Source: Cohnella caldifontis
GTDB taxonomy: Bacteria > Bacillota > Bacilli > Paenibacillales > Paenibacillaceae
Assembly (NCBI RefSeq): GCF_029360585.1
Contig: NZ_JAQZSJ010000023.1
Location: 1 to 64,000 of the forward strand
Reading direction: 5' to 3'
Length of the DNA stretch: 64,000 bases
The notes beneath the pieces were generated by a model that saw only the letters and a program-made list of their open reading frames with translations, was not told the origin of the DNA and made no database searches. Shown one piece after another: positions 18,278 to 26,781 of this stretch; within the stretch, counting starts at the first letter, position 1, and each line of letters begins with the position of its first letter. Both the position numbers and the translations under genes were made by a program.

Positions 18278-20297
18278 GCCGAAACCGGGACCGGAAGGGG
18301 GCGGACCGCTTCGCCGCCGGCTGGCTTGGTTCACGCTGTTCTGCCTGGTCTTCGCGGCGGGCGGAAGCTTCGTCCTGCATCGCTTCGGATCGCTGCCTGC
18401 CGGCGCCGTTCCGCAGTCCACGCAAATCCTGGACGCCGAGGGCAATGTCATCGCCAGCATGATGGGCGGCGTCAACCGGCACCCCGTGAAGCTCGGCGAG
18501 ATTTCCCCTTGGCTGATCAAAGCCACTTTGGCCGTCGAGGACCGGCGATTCTACGAGCATTCCGGCTTCGATGTCCGAGGGCTGGCCCGCGCGGCATGGG
18601 TCGACGTGCGACACCTGGAGAAACGGGAAGGCGCCAGCACGCTCACCCAACAGCTCGCCCGCAACCTCTACCTGGACCATCAGAGAACGTGGACGAGAAA
18701 GCTGAAAGAAGCGTGGTACGCCGCCCGATTGGAGCAGACCTACGGCAAGAACGAAATCCTGCAAATGTATTTGAATCAAATCTATTACGGCCATGGAGCC
18801 TACGGGGCCGAAGCCGCCGCCCGGCTGTATTTCGGCAAGTCCGCGAAATCGCTGACGCTGGCGGAGAGCGCGCTGCTGGCCGGCATCCCGAAGGGTCCCC
18901 GTTACTACTCGCCCCATCTCCATCCGGCGGATGCGGAAGCCCGCAGGCGCACGGTGCTGCAGGCGATGCTGGATGACGGTGCGATTAACGAGCGGCAAGC
19001 CGAACAAGCCAAACGGCAAAAACCCGCCGTGCAGCCCCTGCCCGAAGAGCCGGACCGCACGGCGCCCTATTTCACGGATTACGTGAAACGGATCGCCGTC
19101 GAACGTCTCGGCATCGACGAGCGCCTGCTGAACGACGGCGGCCTCGTCATCAAGACGACTCTCGACTTGCGCATGCAGAAAGCCGCCGAAGAAGCCGTCA
19201 AGAAAGGGCTGCCCGGCGATTCCAAGCTCCAGGCCGCCTTGATCGCGATGGATCCCCGCAACGGCTATATCAAGGCGATGGTCGGCGGCAGAAGCTATAA
19301 AATGAACCAGTACAACCGCGTTTTCGCGACCACGCGGCAGCCGGGATCGTCCTTCAAGCCGATTCTGTACGCCGCCGCTTTGGAGAACCATGTCGTCACG
19401 CCGTCCACCCGCTTCCGCAGCGAGCCGACGATTTTCTATTACGACAACAACCGGGAGATCTATCGGCCCAGCAACTACAACGATCGTTATTTTCACGAGG
19501 AAATCGGCCTCCGGCAGGCGATCGCGGCTTCCGACAACATATACGCGGTCAATACGATCATGCAGACGGGGCCGGAAGCCGTCATGGACATGGCCCGCCG
19601 GCTCGGCATCACCGCCAAGCTCAAGGCCGTGCCTTCCCTCGCGCTCGGCGCTTATCCGGTCAGCCCGTTCGAAATGGCGCGGGCCTATTCCGTATTCGCG
19701 GCCGGAGGCACCCGCGCCGATCCGCTCGCCATCCTGCGGATCGAGGACCGAAGCGGCAACGTGCTGTACGAAGCCCGCCCGCGCACCGCGCAGGTCCTTC
19801 CGCCCGCCGTCGCCTACGTAACGACGCGCTTGCTGGAGAGCGTGTTCGAATCGGGCGGAACCGCGCACCGGGTAGCCGGACTGCTGCACCGTCCGGTCGC
19901 CGGCAAGACCGGGACGACCGATTCCGACGCCTGGTTCGTCGGCTATACGCCGGAGCTGACCGCCGCGGTCTGGGTCGGGTACGACCGCGGACGCGCCATC
20001 CGTTCGAGCGAAGCCCACCGGGCCGCGCCGATATTCGCGAACTTCGCCGAAGCCGCGCTGAAGGACCATGCGCCCGCGGAATTCCGGATGCCGGAGGGCG
20101 TCGTCAGCATCTTCGTGGATCCGCGGAGCGGCATGCGGGCCGCCCCTGGCTGTCCGAAGCCGGTGCTCGAGACGTTCCTCGCCGGGACCGAGCCGACGGA
20201 ATTCTGCCCGCTCCACGGTTTGCCGGAAGAGAAGAAACCGGAACCTGCCGGCGGCGGCGGCTGGTGGAAGAAGTTTAAGCGTTGGTGGGGCGGGTAA
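18261..20297 (+). CDS. Class A penicillin-binding protein (PBP1A family transglycosylase/transpeptidase)
   Basis: 678-residue bifunctional peptidoglycan synthase, similar in place to B. subtilis pbpG, a spore-wall PBP. One N-terminal membrane helix (residues 21-41), GT51 domain with LAVEDRRFYEHSGFD (catalytic Glu) and GASTLTQQLARNLYL, then transpeptidase with SSFKP (SxxK), ASDN (SxN) and AGKTGTT (KTG). The tail is Pro/Gly/Trp-Lys rich. TTG start at 18261 with GGAGG eight bases upstream. Divergent from speE; preceded by a small overlapping frame (18230-18277). Confidence 0.92.
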   Translation: MESRHKPKPGPEGGGPLRRRLAWFTLFCLVFAAGGSFVLHRFGSLPAGAVPQSTQILDAEGNVIASMMGGVNRHPVKLGEISPWLIKATLAVEDRRFYEHSGFDVRGLARAAWVDVRHLEKREGASTLTQQLARNLYLDHQRTWTRKLKEAWYAARLEQTYGKNEILQMYLNQIYYGHGAYGAEAAARLYFGKSAKSLTLAESALLAGIPKGPRYYSPHLHPADAEARRRTVLQAMLDDGAINERQAEQAKRQKPAVQPLPEEPDRTAPYFTDYVKRIAVERLGIDERLLNDGGLVIKTTLDLRMQKAAEEAVKKGLPGDSKLQAALIAMDPRNGYIKAMVGGRSYKMNQYNRVFATTRQPGSSFKPILYAAALENHVVTPSTRFRSEPTIFYYDNNREIYRPSNYNDRYFHEEIGLRQAIAASDNIYAVNTIMQTGPEAVMDMARRLGITAKLKAVPSLALGAYPVSPFEMARAYSVFAAGGTRADPLAILRIEDRSGNVLYEARPRTAQVLPPAVAYVTTRLLESVFESGGTAHRVAGLLHRPVAGKTGTTDSDAWFVGYTPELTAAVWVGYDRGRAIRSSEAHRAAPIFANFAEAALKDHAPAEFRMPEGVVSIFVDPRSGMRAAPGCPKPVLETFLAGTEPTEFCPLHGLPEEKKPEPAGGGGWWKKFKRWWGG

Positions 20298-20306
20298 ACG
20301 AAAAGA

Positions 20307-20334
20307 GCCGGATCCGACGGATTGCGGATCCGGC
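20307..20334. terminator. Stem between the convergent PBP and permease genes
   Basis: GCCGGATCC / GGATCCGGC nine-base stem with a ten-base loop. Weak T content on both sides. Confidence 0.55.
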
Positions 20335-20346
20335 CCGTTATTCGGT

Positions 20347-21333
20347 TCAACCCCGCGCGCCGCGTTGGCGCAGCCGGTCGATATAGATGGCGAGCACGAT
20401 CACGATGCCTTTGATGATCAATTGCCAATAGTAGGGTACGCTCAGCAGCGTTAAGCCGTTGCTGAGCGTTCCCATGAAGAGAGCGCCGAACAGGCTGCCC
20501 ACGATGGTTCCCATGCCTCCGGCCAGGCTGGTTCCGCCCAGCACGACGGCGGCGATCGCGTCCAACTCGTAGCCGGAACCGACATTCGGCTGCCCCGACA
20601 GCAAACGCGCCGACAAAATGACTCCGGCGATGCCCGAGCAGATTCCGCTGATCGTGTACACCCAGGTCATGCGGGGAACGACCCGGATCCCCGTCAAGAA
20701 CGCCGCTTCCGAATTGCCGCCGATCATATAGACGTTTCTTCCGAAGACGGTATACTTCAGGATGACGAAAAATACGGCATACACGAGCAGCATGATGACG
20801 ATCGGAATCGGAACGGGACCCAAATAGCCTTGCCCCATCTTGATGAACGATCCGTCGTTCAGGATCAGCGGGTAGCCGCCCGTCACCACGTAGGCGATCC
20901 CTCTGAGGTAGGTCATGCTGCCCAAGGTGACGATAATGGCCGGAAGCTTGGTTTTGGCGGTCAACACGCCGTTGACGTATCCGGCGGCGGCGCCGACCAG
21001 CGTCCCCAGAAGCATCGCCGGCAACGCCGGCATCCATTGGGAGAAATAAACGCCGCTGACGCCGGCCAACGCGACGATCGCGCCGACCGACAAGTCGATT
21101 CCCCCGGTCAAAATGACGAACGTCATTCCGGCGGCAAGGATCGCGTTAATGGCGGTCTGCCGCAGCATGTTCATCATGTTGGACCAGGTCAGGAAATTCT
21201 CGTCCATGACCGCGAACAAGGCGCTGATGATCAGGACGACGATCACGATGCCCATTTTGTCCATGATACCGCGCCAGTTCAGCCTCGCGGCGCCTTCCCG
21301 GCCGGTTTCCGTCATTGCAGGATTTCCATTCAC
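20347..21333 (-). CDS. Sugar ABC transporter permease (RbsC type)
   Basis: 328-residue membrane protein of the ribose/galactose/xylose ABC family with about eight to ten hydrophobic helices. Family hallmarks are MTFVILTGGIDLSVGAIVAL in the N-terminal half and ELDAIAAVVLGGTSLAGG near residue 255, the coupling-helix loop that contacts the ATPase. GTG start at 21333 overlaps the ATPase stop as GTGA. Last gene of a cluster with two binding proteins and a sensor pair. The sugar cannot be named from sequence. Confidence 0.92.
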   Translation of the reverse strand: MNGNPAMTETGREGAARLNWRGIMDKMGIVIVVLIISALFAVMDENFLTWSNMMNMLRQTAINAILAAGMTFVILTGGIDLSVGAIVALAGVSGVYFSQWMPALPAMLLGTLVGAAAGYVNGVLTAKTKLPAIIVTLGSMTYLRGIAYVVTGGYPLILNDGSFIKMGQGYLGPVPIPIVIMLLVYAVFFVILKYTVFGRNVYMIGGNSEAAFLTGIRVVPRMTWVYTISGICSGIAGVILSARLLSGQPNVGSGYELDAIAAVVLGGTSLAGGMGTIVGSLFGALFMGTLSNGLTLLSVPYYWQLIIKGIVIVLAIYIDRLRQRGARG

Positions 21334-22844
21334 GATACTTGCCCCCCTGTCGCATGCATCATGATCGTTTCCTCGTGGATGTCGCCGCCCTGCAGTTCGG
21401 CGACCAACCGGCCTTGCCGCATGACGTAGACGCGATCCGAGATTCCGATCACTTCCGGCAAATCGGAAGACACGACGATCAGGCCGAGGCCTTCGGCCGC
21501 CATCTCCCGAATAATCGTATAAATTTCCTCTTTCGCTCCGACATCCACGCCGCGCGTCGGTTCATCGAGCAGCAGCACCCTGGGCGACAGCGATAGCCAG
21601 CGGGCCAGGATCGCCTTCTGTTGGTTGCCGCCGCTCAAATTGACGATGCGGTTCCGCAACGACGCGGTTTTGACGCCCAACCTTTCCCGGCTCTCTTGTT
21701 CCAGTGCTTCCTTCTGCTTCATGCGGATCCATCCGGCGGCCGACAGGTCCTTCAGGCGCAGGACGCTCATGTTCTCCCCGACGCCCATCTGCAGGAACAG
21801 AGCTTGCTCTTTCCGGCTTTCGGGCACGAGCGCGATGCCGCGCCGGATCGCGTCCCGCGGGGAATCAAGCGACACCGGTTCTCCCTCCAGGCGGATATCG
21901 CCTTTCGCGGCGCGGGTCGCTCCGAACAGCGTCATGAGCACCTCGGAGCGCCCGGATCCGACCAGGCCGGCGATGCCGACGATCTCGCCGGCATTCAGGC
22001 GGAGCGACACGTCCCAAAAACGCTTCCCGTCCGACAAACCGGTGACGCCCAGCAGCGGAGCTTCCCGGCCGGAGGGCAGTTCCCCCTCCCGCTTGCCGGC
22101 CAATACGGATACGTCCCGACCCACCATCAGCCGGACCAATTCCTTGTCGCTTGTTTCCCGGGTCTCCAAAGTCCGGATCCACTGCCCGTCTCTCAATACG
22201 GTGCACCGGTCGGAAATTTCGAAAATTTCCTCCATCCGGTGCGAAATGTAGATGATGCCGACCCCTCGGCTCTTCAGCAGTCGAATGAGCGCGAACAGCC
22301 GGTCGATTTCTTTGCCGGTCAGAGTCGCGCTGGGTTCGTCCATGATGATGACGTCCGCCTGAATCGACAGCGCCCTGGCGATTTCCACGATCTGCTGCTG
22401 GGCGACGCTTAACTCCCCGACCTTCCGCTTCGGATCGAGGTCCGAACCGATCGAGGACAACAATTCCCGCGAACGCTCGTACATGCGCTCCCACCGAATG
22501 AAGCCGAGCCGGTTGCGCGGCAGCGTTGTGCCCATCAGCACGTTCTCCGCGACCGACAGGCTCGGCGCGAGCTTCAGTTCCTGGTGAATGATGCTGATCC
22601 CGCTCGCCCGAGCCTGCTGGGGGTTGCTCCACTTGGTCGGCTGCCCCCTGTAAACGATCTCTCCCTCGTCCGGCGAGTAAATGCCGCCGATGATTTTCAT
22701 CAGCGTCGATTTGCCGGCGCCGTTCTCTCCGACCAGCGCGTGAACCTCTCCCTTGCGCAGCTCGAAATGGACGCCGGACAAGGATTTCACTCCCGGAAAC
22801 GATTTCGAAATATTCCGCAGCAGAAGAACCTCCGAAGGGTTCAT
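21330..22844 (-). CDS. Sugar ABC transporter ATP-binding protein (RbsA type, tandem domains)
   Basis: 504-residue double ABC protein. The first half has Walker A GENGAGKSTLMKIIGG, signature LSVAQQQIVEIARAL and Walker B VIIMDEPSA; the second half has the degenerate Walker A GLVGSGRSEVLMTLFG, signature LSGGNQQKAILARWL and LLLDEPTRG, as usual for this family, where only the first site is expected to hydrolyse efficiently. ATG at 22844 is chosen because GGAGGA lies seven bases upstream; an ATG five codons before it overlaps that site. Confidence 0.95.
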   Translation of the reverse strand: MNPSEVLLLRNISKSFPGVKSLSGVHFELRKGEVHALVGENGAGKSTLMKIIGGIYSPDEGEIVYRGQPTKWSNPQQARASGISIIHQELKLAPSLSVAENVLMGTTLPRNRLGFIRWERMYERSRELLSSIGSDLDPKRKVGELSVAQQQIVEIARALSIQADVIIMDEPSATLTGKEIDRLFALIRLLKSRGVGIIYISHRMEEIFEISDRCTVLRDGQWIRTLETRETSDKELVRLMVGRDVSVLAGKREGELPSGREAPLLGVTGLSDGKRFWDVSLRLNAGEIVGIAGLVGSGRSEVLMTLFGATRAAKGDIRLEGEPVSLDSPRDAIRRGIALVPESRKEQALFLQMGVGENMSVLRLKDLSAAGWIRMKQKEALEQESRERLGVKTASLRNRIVNLSGGNQQKAILARWLSLSPRVLLLDEPTRGVDVGAKEEIYTIIREMAAEGLGLIVVSSDLPEVIGISDRVYVMRQGRLVAELQGGDIHEETIMMHATGGQVS

Positions 22845-22928
22845 GTGCTTCTCCTCCATCTCTCTGGGAAACGCCGGAGGCGGCTTGCGCCGCCTCCGGG
22901 ATCATGCCGCAGTGCTTTGTGCCTCGAA

Positions 22929-23942
22929 TCAGAATTCCGGCGTAAAGGAAGACAGCGTTTCTTTCGAGACGGAATCGACGGGGATGAGCACCGTGCGTTC
23001 CACCTGCTTGCCCGCCAGCAAATCCTTCGCCAATTCGATCGCCTTCACGACTTGCGCCTTCGGGTGCTGGGCCGACGTCTCGCCGAACATGTCGTCCTTC
23101 TTGATGAATTCCACCGCGTCCTTGGAGCCGTCGACCGATACGAAGAAGAAGTCGGAACGGTTGGCCGCTTTCGCCGCCAAATAGGCGCCGATCGTCGTCG
23201 GGTCGTTCACGCCGAACACGGCGTCGATCGTGCCTTCTTTATGGGAGGCGAGAATATTCTCGAACACCTTGTACGAATCGTCGCGGTTCAGCTTGCCGTT
23301 CTGGTCTTCGATGATCTTGATGTCGGGATGGTCTTTGATCGCTTCCTTAAAGCCTTCCACCCGGTCGAAAACCGAGGTGATCGGGTTGCCGTTGACCAAG
23401 ACGACGTTGCCTTTGCCGTTCAGCCGCTTGACGAGGTACTCGCCCGCCAGCTTGCCGGCTTGCTTGTTATCGGACATGATCGTCGAGGTGACGCCCCCGT
23501 CGGCGTCGACGTCCACCGCGATGATCGGAATGCCCGCGTCGGCCGCCTCTTTGACCGCCCCGGCAATCCCCTTGGAGTCGACCGCGTTGACGAGAATCAG
23601 ATCCACTTTCTTCTGGATGAAGGTCTCGATTTGCGCCTGCTGCTTGGCCAAATCGAATTCGGCGCCTTCGGTGATCGCCTCGAAGCCTTCCTTTTTCGCG
23701 ACTTCTTCCAGCGATTCCTTGTAGGCCACGAAATAAGGGTTATCCAACGTCATGACGGTCATGGCCACCGTCTTCAGCTTCTTCTCTCCACCGCCCGCGG
23801 AAGATGGCGAAGCGGACGCGGCCGAAGGCGACGCGCTCTGCGACGGACTTTCGGAAGCCTCTTTATTGCCGCCGCAAGCAGCCAGCATGGATGTCAGCAA
23901 TGCCAATACGAGTGCCATCGCGTAAAATTTCGATTTTCTCAA
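22929..23942 (-). CDS. Sugar ABC transporter substrate-binding lipoprotein (RbsB type)
   Basis: 337-residue exported lipoprotein. Signal peptide with lipobox MLAACGG (Cys near 23), then a Ser/Pro/Ala linker and a periplasmic-binding fold typical of the galactose/ribose class (VAMTVMTLDNPYFVAYKESL, DLILVNAVDSKGIAGAVKEA, GVNDPTTIGAYLAAK). TTG start at 23942 with GGGGAGG eight bases upstream. It directly precedes the ATPase and permease, so this is the likely transport component. The other binding protein upstream differs substantially. Confidence 0.92.
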   Translation of the reverse strand: MRKSKFYAMALVLALLTSMLAACGGNKEASESPSQSASPSAASASPSSAGGGEKKLKTVAMTVMTLDNPYFVAYKESLEEVAKKEGFEAITEGAEFDLAKQQAQIETFIQKKVDLILVNAVDSKGIAGAVKEAADAGIPIIAVDVDADGGVTSTIMSDNKQAGKLAGEYLVKRLNGKGNVVLVNGNPITSVFDRVEGFKEAIKDHPDIKIIEDQNGKLNRDDSYKVFENILASHKEGTIDAVFGVNDPTTIGAYLAAKAANRSDFFFVSVDGSKDAVEFIKKDDMFGETSAQHPKAQVVKAIELAKDLLAGKQVERTVLIPVDSVSKETLSSFTPEF

Positions 23943-23961
23943 CCGGTTTGCCTCCCCGAAA

Positions 23962-24987
23962 TTATGGTTGCCAATTCTCGGGTTCGGAAGCGCGAGGTTC
24001 GGTCCAAAGTCCTCCCGTTTTATACTGGGCGAGATTGCTCTGATCGACGACGACGGAGGGAGTCTCCAGGTAGGGCTCGATCGATTGGCCTTCCAGAAGC
24101 TTGTGCATTTGTTCCATGGCGACTTCCCCGATCTTCTCCGGAAACGCCGCCAGCGTAGCGGTCAGGTTGCCTTTCTCGATCTCGTCCATGGCGTTCGGAT
24201 TCCCGTCGATGCCGATCGTGTAGACGTTCCTGCGTTTGCTTCTGGCGGCAATCGAGGCCCCGATCGCCATCTCGTCGTTGACGCCGAGAATGAGGTCCAA
24301 ATCCGGATGCTCATCCAGCGCGTCGGACGCGATGGTGATGCTCTTGTCGCGCACCCAGTCCGCCGCTTGCTCGCCCACGATTCGGATGCCCGGAAACGAT
24401 TTCAACGCTTCGTAAAACCCTTGGGTTCGAAGGGTGTCATGATAGCCGGGAACTCCCCGAACGATGAACACCTTCCCTTTGCCTTTCAAAAGACGCGCCG
24501 CGTACTCCCCGACTCGGAAGCCGGCTTTGAATTGGTTGTAACCCACGTACCCGGCGATCTTGCCGCCCCTTTGCGGGGTCAGGCTGTTGAAAACCACGAG
24601 CGGAATGCCGGCCTCGTTCGCTTTTCGAATGGAAGGGGCGAGCACTTTGTCGTCGATCGCGCAGAACAGGATCCCGTCCACTTTTTTGGAAATAAAGTTT
24701 TCGAAAATGGCGACTTGTCCGTTAAAATCCGTCTCGGCCGGAGGCGCCTGCGCTTCCAGCTTCAATTCGTACTTCTCGCCGGTCTGCGCGGCGCTTTGCG
24801 CGGCTTGGGAATAGAACGGGCTGGTCATGCCGGACGGCAAGTAGGCGATGACCTTCTCCGTCCGCGCGCCGCCGTCGGCGCCGTCCGCCGCTTCTGCCAG
24901 AGGATGCGGGCTGGGCGAACACGAGACCGCCGCCGTCGCCGCCAAGATCAGGCACGCGGCCGCCCGCAATTGACGAATGGTTTTCAA
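23962..24987 (-). CDS. Second sugar-binding lipoprotein of the cluster
   Basis: 341-residue lipoprotein with lipobox AVSCSP (Cys near 23) and the same RbsB-type fold (IAYLPSGMTSPFYSQAAQSA, FISKKVDGILFCAIDD, LILGVNDEMAIGASIAAR). It lacks the long Ser/Pro linker of its neighbour and diverges from it in most positions. TTG start at 24987, with AAGGAGG nine bases upstream. Placed between the YesM/YesN sensor pair and the transporter, it may present ligand to the kinase, as XylFII does for LytS in Clostridium beijerinckii; this is inference from gene order. A 221-base leader holds TATAAT near 25095 with no good -35, suggesting activator dependence. Confidence 0.85.
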   Translation of the reverse strand: MKTIRQLRAAACLILAATAAVSCSPSPHPLAEAADGADGGARTEKVIAYLPSGMTSPFYSQAAQSAAQTGEKYELKLEAQAPPAETDFNGQVAIFENFISKKVDGILFCAIDDKVLAPSIRKANEAGIPLVVFNSLTPQRGGKIAGYVGYNQFKAGFRVGEYAARLLKGKGKVFIVRGVPGYHDTLRTQGFYEALKSFPGIRIVGEQAADWVRDKSITIASDALDEHPDLDLILGVNDEMAIGASIAARSKRRNVYTIGIDGNPNAMDEIEKGNLTATLAAFPEKIGEVAMEQMHKLLEGQSIEPYLETPSVVVDQSNLAQYKTGGLWTEPRASEPENWQP

Positions 24988-25208
24988 TTTCAGACCCCTC
25001 CTTTATGCCTTTTTCGCCGATGCCGACTGCCGCATGGCCTACCTTCATGGCGCGTCCCCCCTTTGGCTGCCCTGTAAGCGGTTTCCCGCTCGTTATTATA
25101 AGGCGGCTTAGGCGGGGAGACGAAGGCAGGCTAACGGCTTTTGTTGTTGAACTTTCAGGGTTTCTACCGGACAAAAAAGCATAAAATCAAACGGATTTCA
25201 CCCTATTT

Positions 25209-26780
25209 TTAAACCCGGTCTTTCTTCTCCACAGACCCGGATTGATTTTTAAACTCCGACGGGGTCATATTCGTGTACTTACGAAACAACTGGCTGAAAT
25301 AGCGGGCATCGGGGATGCCGACCTGTTCCGCCACCCAATAGCTTTTGCCGTTCCCGGCGGAAAGCAGCTTCTTGGCTTCCTCCATCCGGTGTTCGTTGAG
25401 CAATTCCGTAAACGTTTTGCCGGTGCTTCGCTTGATCAGCCGGCTTAAGTAGTTCCCGGACAAATGGACGGATTCCGCCGCGCCCGTAAGCGAAGCGTCC
25501 GGATCGCGGAAATGCCGTTTGATATACTGAGCCACTTGCAGGATCACCTGCTGATGTTGGCCGGACAGCGACGATTTGTACGGAGCGATCATGCGCCCGT
25601 AAATCGCCGTCAACCGCTCTTTGATATCCGGAAGGGATTGGAGCGCGAGAATCGAACGGGCCTCCTTCTCCCATAACGGCTTATCCGCTTCCGGCTGCAG
25701 ATGGGGAATGATGTACAAAATCCACTTGCATACCTCGAATTTGGCTTCGTCCGGATCGGTCCGCTCCTTGACGAACTCCTCGAACCAGACGTCCAGCCAA
25801 TAGGCCAGGCGTTCCTCATCGCCCTTGAGGATAACCTCCAACAGCAGCTCCGCTTTGTTCGGCTTCAAGCCGAGGGAAGGACCGTCGTCCGCAGCGGCAG
25901 TCGGAGCGGCCTCGACGGGCGCGGTGAAAATCGATCCTTTTCCGTAATAGAACGACTGCTCGAGCGCTTTGAGACTTTCCGCGTATTGCCGATGAAGCTC
26001 GCCGGTCCCCCGCTGCACGGAGCTGATGCCGATGGATACCGTCATGTCCAGGAGCTGGCGGTGCCAGAACTGGATTTCCTCCGCCCACTCGCTCGTTTGA
26101 CGCTGAAGCTCCTCCGGATCCGGCCCGGCGACGACGACCGCGATCTTGTCGAAGATGGGCAGCACGTCCGGCGGCAAGTCCAGCTTCAGCTTCCGGCGGA
26201 TCAACTCGGCGCTCCGCTCCATGATCGGAGCTGCTGCCGCGCCGTTCTCGAAATTCAGCATCATCACGGAGTAACAGAGCCGGGGATCGATTCTCGCCGG
26301 CGTCTCAGGCGCCCCTCGAACGAGAAGGGACAGCATTTCCTGCTCTCTTCCCTTGTCCGGAGCCGTCGCCGGGGCGGCGGCCGACGCGCCCCAGGCCGCC
26401 CTCTCCCCTTCGATCCGATGGATGCATTTCAGCACCGCCCGTACGACTTCGTTCGGATCCGTCGGTTTAACCAGGTAATCCACCGCCCCGAGCTCGATCG
26501 CTTTATGCGCGTACTCGAAGTTCCGGTATGCCGACAGGAACACGACCTTGACGGACATCCCGGTCCGGTTCAGCATGTCCATCAGCGCCAATCCGTCCAA
26601 GCCGGGCATGACGATATCCGAAATCAGAATATCCGGCCGGATGCGTTCCAACTCCCGGACCGCGGTTACCGCCGTATCCCATTCTCCCGCGATCTCGCAA
26701 TCCAGGCCGTTCCAGTCGATAATCGAACGCAGCCCTTCGCGCACAAAGGGTTGATCGTCCAGCAAGCATACCTTGTACAT
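25209..26780 (-). CDS. YesN-type response regulator with AraC DNA-binding domain
   Basis: 523-residue regulator. Receiver at residues 1-120 with LLDDQPF, phospho-acceptor ISDIVMPGLDG (Asp near 55), VFLSAY and LVKPTDPNE; a central region with no catalytic motif; and a C-terminal AraC/XylS helix-turn-helix pair (VAQYIKRHFRDPDASL, HLSGNYLSRLIKRSTGKTF, ISQLFRKYTNMTPSEFK type pattern). ATG at 26780 begins one base after the kinase stop, with GGAGG nine bases upstream. Expected to activate the downstream transporter genes in response to the kinase. Confidence 0.93.
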   Translation of the reverse strand: MYKVCLLDDQPFVREGLRSIIDWNGLDCEIAGEWDTAVTAVRELERIRPDILISDIVMPGLDGLALMDMLNRTGMSVKVVFLSAYRNFEYAHKAIELGAVDYLVKPTDPNEVVRAVLKCIHRIEGERAAWGASAAAPATAPDKGREQEMLSLLVRGAPETPARIDPRLCYSVMMLNFENGAAAAPIMERSAELIRRKLKLDLPPDVLPIFDKIAVVVAGPDPEELQRQTSEWAEEIQFWHRQLLDMTVSIGISSVQRGTGELHRQYAESLKALEQSFYYGKGSIFTAPVEAAPTAAADDGPSLGLKPNKAELLLEVILKGDEERLAYWLDVWFEEFVKERTDPDEAKFEVCKWILYIIPHLQPEADKPLWEKEARSILALQSLPDIKERLTAIYGRMIAPYKSSLSGQHQQVILQVAQYIKRHFRDPDASLTGAAESVHLSGNYLSRLIKRSTGKTFTELLNEHRMEEAKKLLSAGNGKSYWVAEQVGIPDARYFSQLFRKYTNMTPSEFKNQSGSVEKKDRV

Positions 26781-26781
26781 G